From NCBI GenBank assembly GCA_013002375.1, contig JABDJW010000238.1, forward strand, positions 1 to 6,794: a stretch of DNA of 6,794 nt, given 5' to 3'. Within the stretch, counting starts at the first letter, position 1. Every line of letters starts with the position of its first letter. This document shows positions 5,718-6,794 of this stretch, piece by piece. Both the position numbers and the translations under genes were made by a program. The DNA is from Acidimicrobiales bacterium (GTDB taxonomy: Bacteria; Actinomycetota; Acidimicrobiia; Acidimicrobiales; SHLQ01). Below the pieces are notes generated by a model. It did not search any database. It saw nothing but the letters and a program-made list of their open reading frames with translations, and was not told where the DNA came from.

Positions 5718-6794
5718 CGGGGAACTTCGTTCCAGGGCGCGCCGTGGTAGGGGTCGGGTTCGCGGGGCAGACCCAACACCTTTTCGCCCAGAACGTTCTT
5801 GTTGATTTCGGTCGTACCGCCTTCGATCGTGTTGGCTCGGCTGCGGAGCATGCCCTTCAGCTCATAGGGCATGTCGAGCCAATCGCCTTCCCACGCCACC
5901 GCCGGCAAGCCCAACAGGTCGGTCGCGGCGAGCTGCAGATCCTGGTTCAATCGGCCCTGGTGGACCTTGCCGATCGACGCGGCCGGCCCCGGGGTACCTC
6001 CGGCCTTCACCGTCGCCCGAACCCGCTGGTTGGTCCACTGCCGGATGCTCTCTTCGATGAACAGCCCGACGATGCGGTCTCGAGTGACAGGGTCGGTCTG
6101 GGCCCGCGGCGCGAAGCTGGCGACGAGGCGATCGGCCCCCGAACCGCCAATTCGGTCGACGCCACCCGAACCAGCGCCGGCGACCATCTGCCGCTCGCCG
6201 GCGAGCGTCGCACCGGCGACCCGCCAGCCATCGTTGACCGCACCCACCAGGTTGAACGCTGGGACGCGGACCTCCTCGAACCACACCTCGTTGAAGTCGA
6301 CCTCGCCGCCGATGTGGCGAAGCTCACGCACCTCGACACCGGCACTGTGCAGGTCGACCAGAAAGTACGAGATGCCCTTGCGCTTTGGTGCGTCGGGGTC
6401 GGTTCGGGCCAGACAGATCGCGAAGTCGCTGTCGTGGGCCCAGGTCGACCACACCTTCTGACCGCTGAGCATCCACTGGTCGCCGTCGCGCTCGGCCCGC
6501 ATCGCCAGCGACGCCAGATCAGACCCGGCGCCGGGCTCGGAGAACAGCTGACACCAACGCTCTTCGTTGCGCACCATGGGAGGAAGGAACCGCAGGCGCT
6601 GCTCTTCGGTTCCGAAGGCGAACAGCGGCGGCGCCGCGTTGTTCAGCCCGAGCGGGTTCAGCCGCCCCAGGTTGAACGGCGCGATGACTTCTTCGATCAG
6701 CTTTGCCTGCTCGACACCGACGTCGAGGCCGCCGTAGGCGACGGGCCAGGTGGCGACGGCCATGCCGGAGTCGGCGAACGTCGGGTACCAGGCC
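5714..6794 (-). CDS. Acyl-CoA dehydrogenase (partial, N-terminus outside window)
   Basis: About 359 residues are visible; the first complete codon is at 6793 and the frame runs off the right edge, so the first in-window Met (codon at 6763) is internal. It sits inside AWYPTFADSGMAVATWPVAY, followed by GG, the typical N-terminal W-P-x-x-Y-G-G region. The FAD/substrate segment CQLFSEPGAGSDL and KVWSTWAHDSDF follow, then the C-terminal helical domain with RSRANTIEGGTTEINKNVLG. The Glu of IEGGT (residue 314 counted from that Met) lies where the catalytic base of medium-chain acyl-CoA dehydrogenase sits, so it should be competent for alpha,beta-dehydrogenation of an acyl-CoA using FAD and passing electrons to ETF. 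It ends PYHGAPWNEVPR. Roughly 30-50 N-terminal residues are missing. It is the first visible gene of the operon and would supply the enoyl-CoA for the downstream hydratase-type enzymes. Confidence 0.95.
   Translation of the reverse strand, partial: AWYPTFADSGMAVATWPVAYGGLDVGVEQAKLIEEVIAPFNLGRLNPLGLNNAAPPLFAFGTEEQRLRFLPPMVRNEERWCQLFSEPGAGSDLASLAMRAERDGDQWMLSGQKVWSTWAHDSDFAICLARTDPDAPKRKGISYFLVDLHSAGVEVRELRHIGGEVDFNEVWFEEVRVPAFNLVGAVNDGWRVAGATLAGERQMVAGAGSGGVDRIGGSGADRLVASFAPRAQTDPVTRDRIVGLFIEESIRQWTNQRVRATVKAGGTPGPAASIGKVHQGRLNQDLQLAATDLLGLPAVAWEGDWLDMPYELKGMLRSRANTIEGGTTEINKNVLGEKVLGLPREPDPYHGAPWNEVPR

Larger units (their letters stand above)
1..6794 (-). other. Single seven-gene operon for CoA-dependent acid catabolism (both ends outside window)
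   Basis: All seven genes run the same way. Junctions in order of transcription are a 19-base gap (5695-5713), a GTGA overlap (4894-4897), and ATGA overlaps at 3590-3593, 2928-2931 and 1657-1660, then an 8-base overlap (392-399). No terminator-like hairpin or promoter-sized space separates any pair. Co-transcription is therefore very likely. The shared theme, acid activation followed by acyl-CoA oxidation and hydration, is known for these families; the specific pathway is inferred. Confidence 0.85.

Noticed and set aside
5721..5733. GGAAC-GAA-GTTCC inverted repeat as a terminator or GntR operator
   Set aside because: The stem is only 5 bases, has no following T-run and lies inside the coding end of the dehydrogenase, so neither role is supported.

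Overview
The window is a GC-rich stretch (roughly two thirds G+C, by eye) in which every supported gene lies on the minus strand. Read in the direction of transcription, from the right edge to the left, it holds an acyl-CoA dehydrogenase (5' end outside the window), a crotonase-fold protein of 266 aa, a compact acyl-CoA ligase of 435 aa, a second and shorter crotonase-fold protein of 221 aa, a 424-aa protein I do not recognise that is built from two copies of one domain, a 422-aa double-hotdog (MaoC-like) hydratase, and a GntR/FadR-type regulator cut by the left edge. The base composition, the family types and the codon bias suggest a high-GC actinobacterium, perhaps of the Acidimicrobiia or a related environmental lineage. 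That assignment is inference and cannot be settled from this window.

The layout is very tight. Four consecutive junctions, ligase included, are 4-base overlaps (ATGA or GTGA), the regulator overlaps its upstream gene by 8 bases, and the only gap, between the dehydrogenase and the first crotonase, is 19 bases. There is no gene-free stretch longer than 300 bases. I see no promoter, terminator, RNA gene, mobile element or CRISPR array. The promoter and any GntR operator would be expected upstream of the dehydrogenase, outside the window.

Together the genes look like one CoA-dependent catabolic operon: the ligase activates a carboxylic acid, the dehydrogenase introduces a double bond, the MaoC-like protein hydrates an enoyl-CoA, and the GntR protein senses an acid or acyl-CoA. 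The substrate cannot be read from the sequence. Two things make the operon unusual. Both crotonases carry His in place of both catalytic Glu residues of classical enoyl-CoA hydratase, so they probably do other chemistry. The unrecognised 424-aa protein is an internal duplication in which only the first copy keeps a Cys/His-rich region, so it may be an undescribed enzyme of the same pathway.
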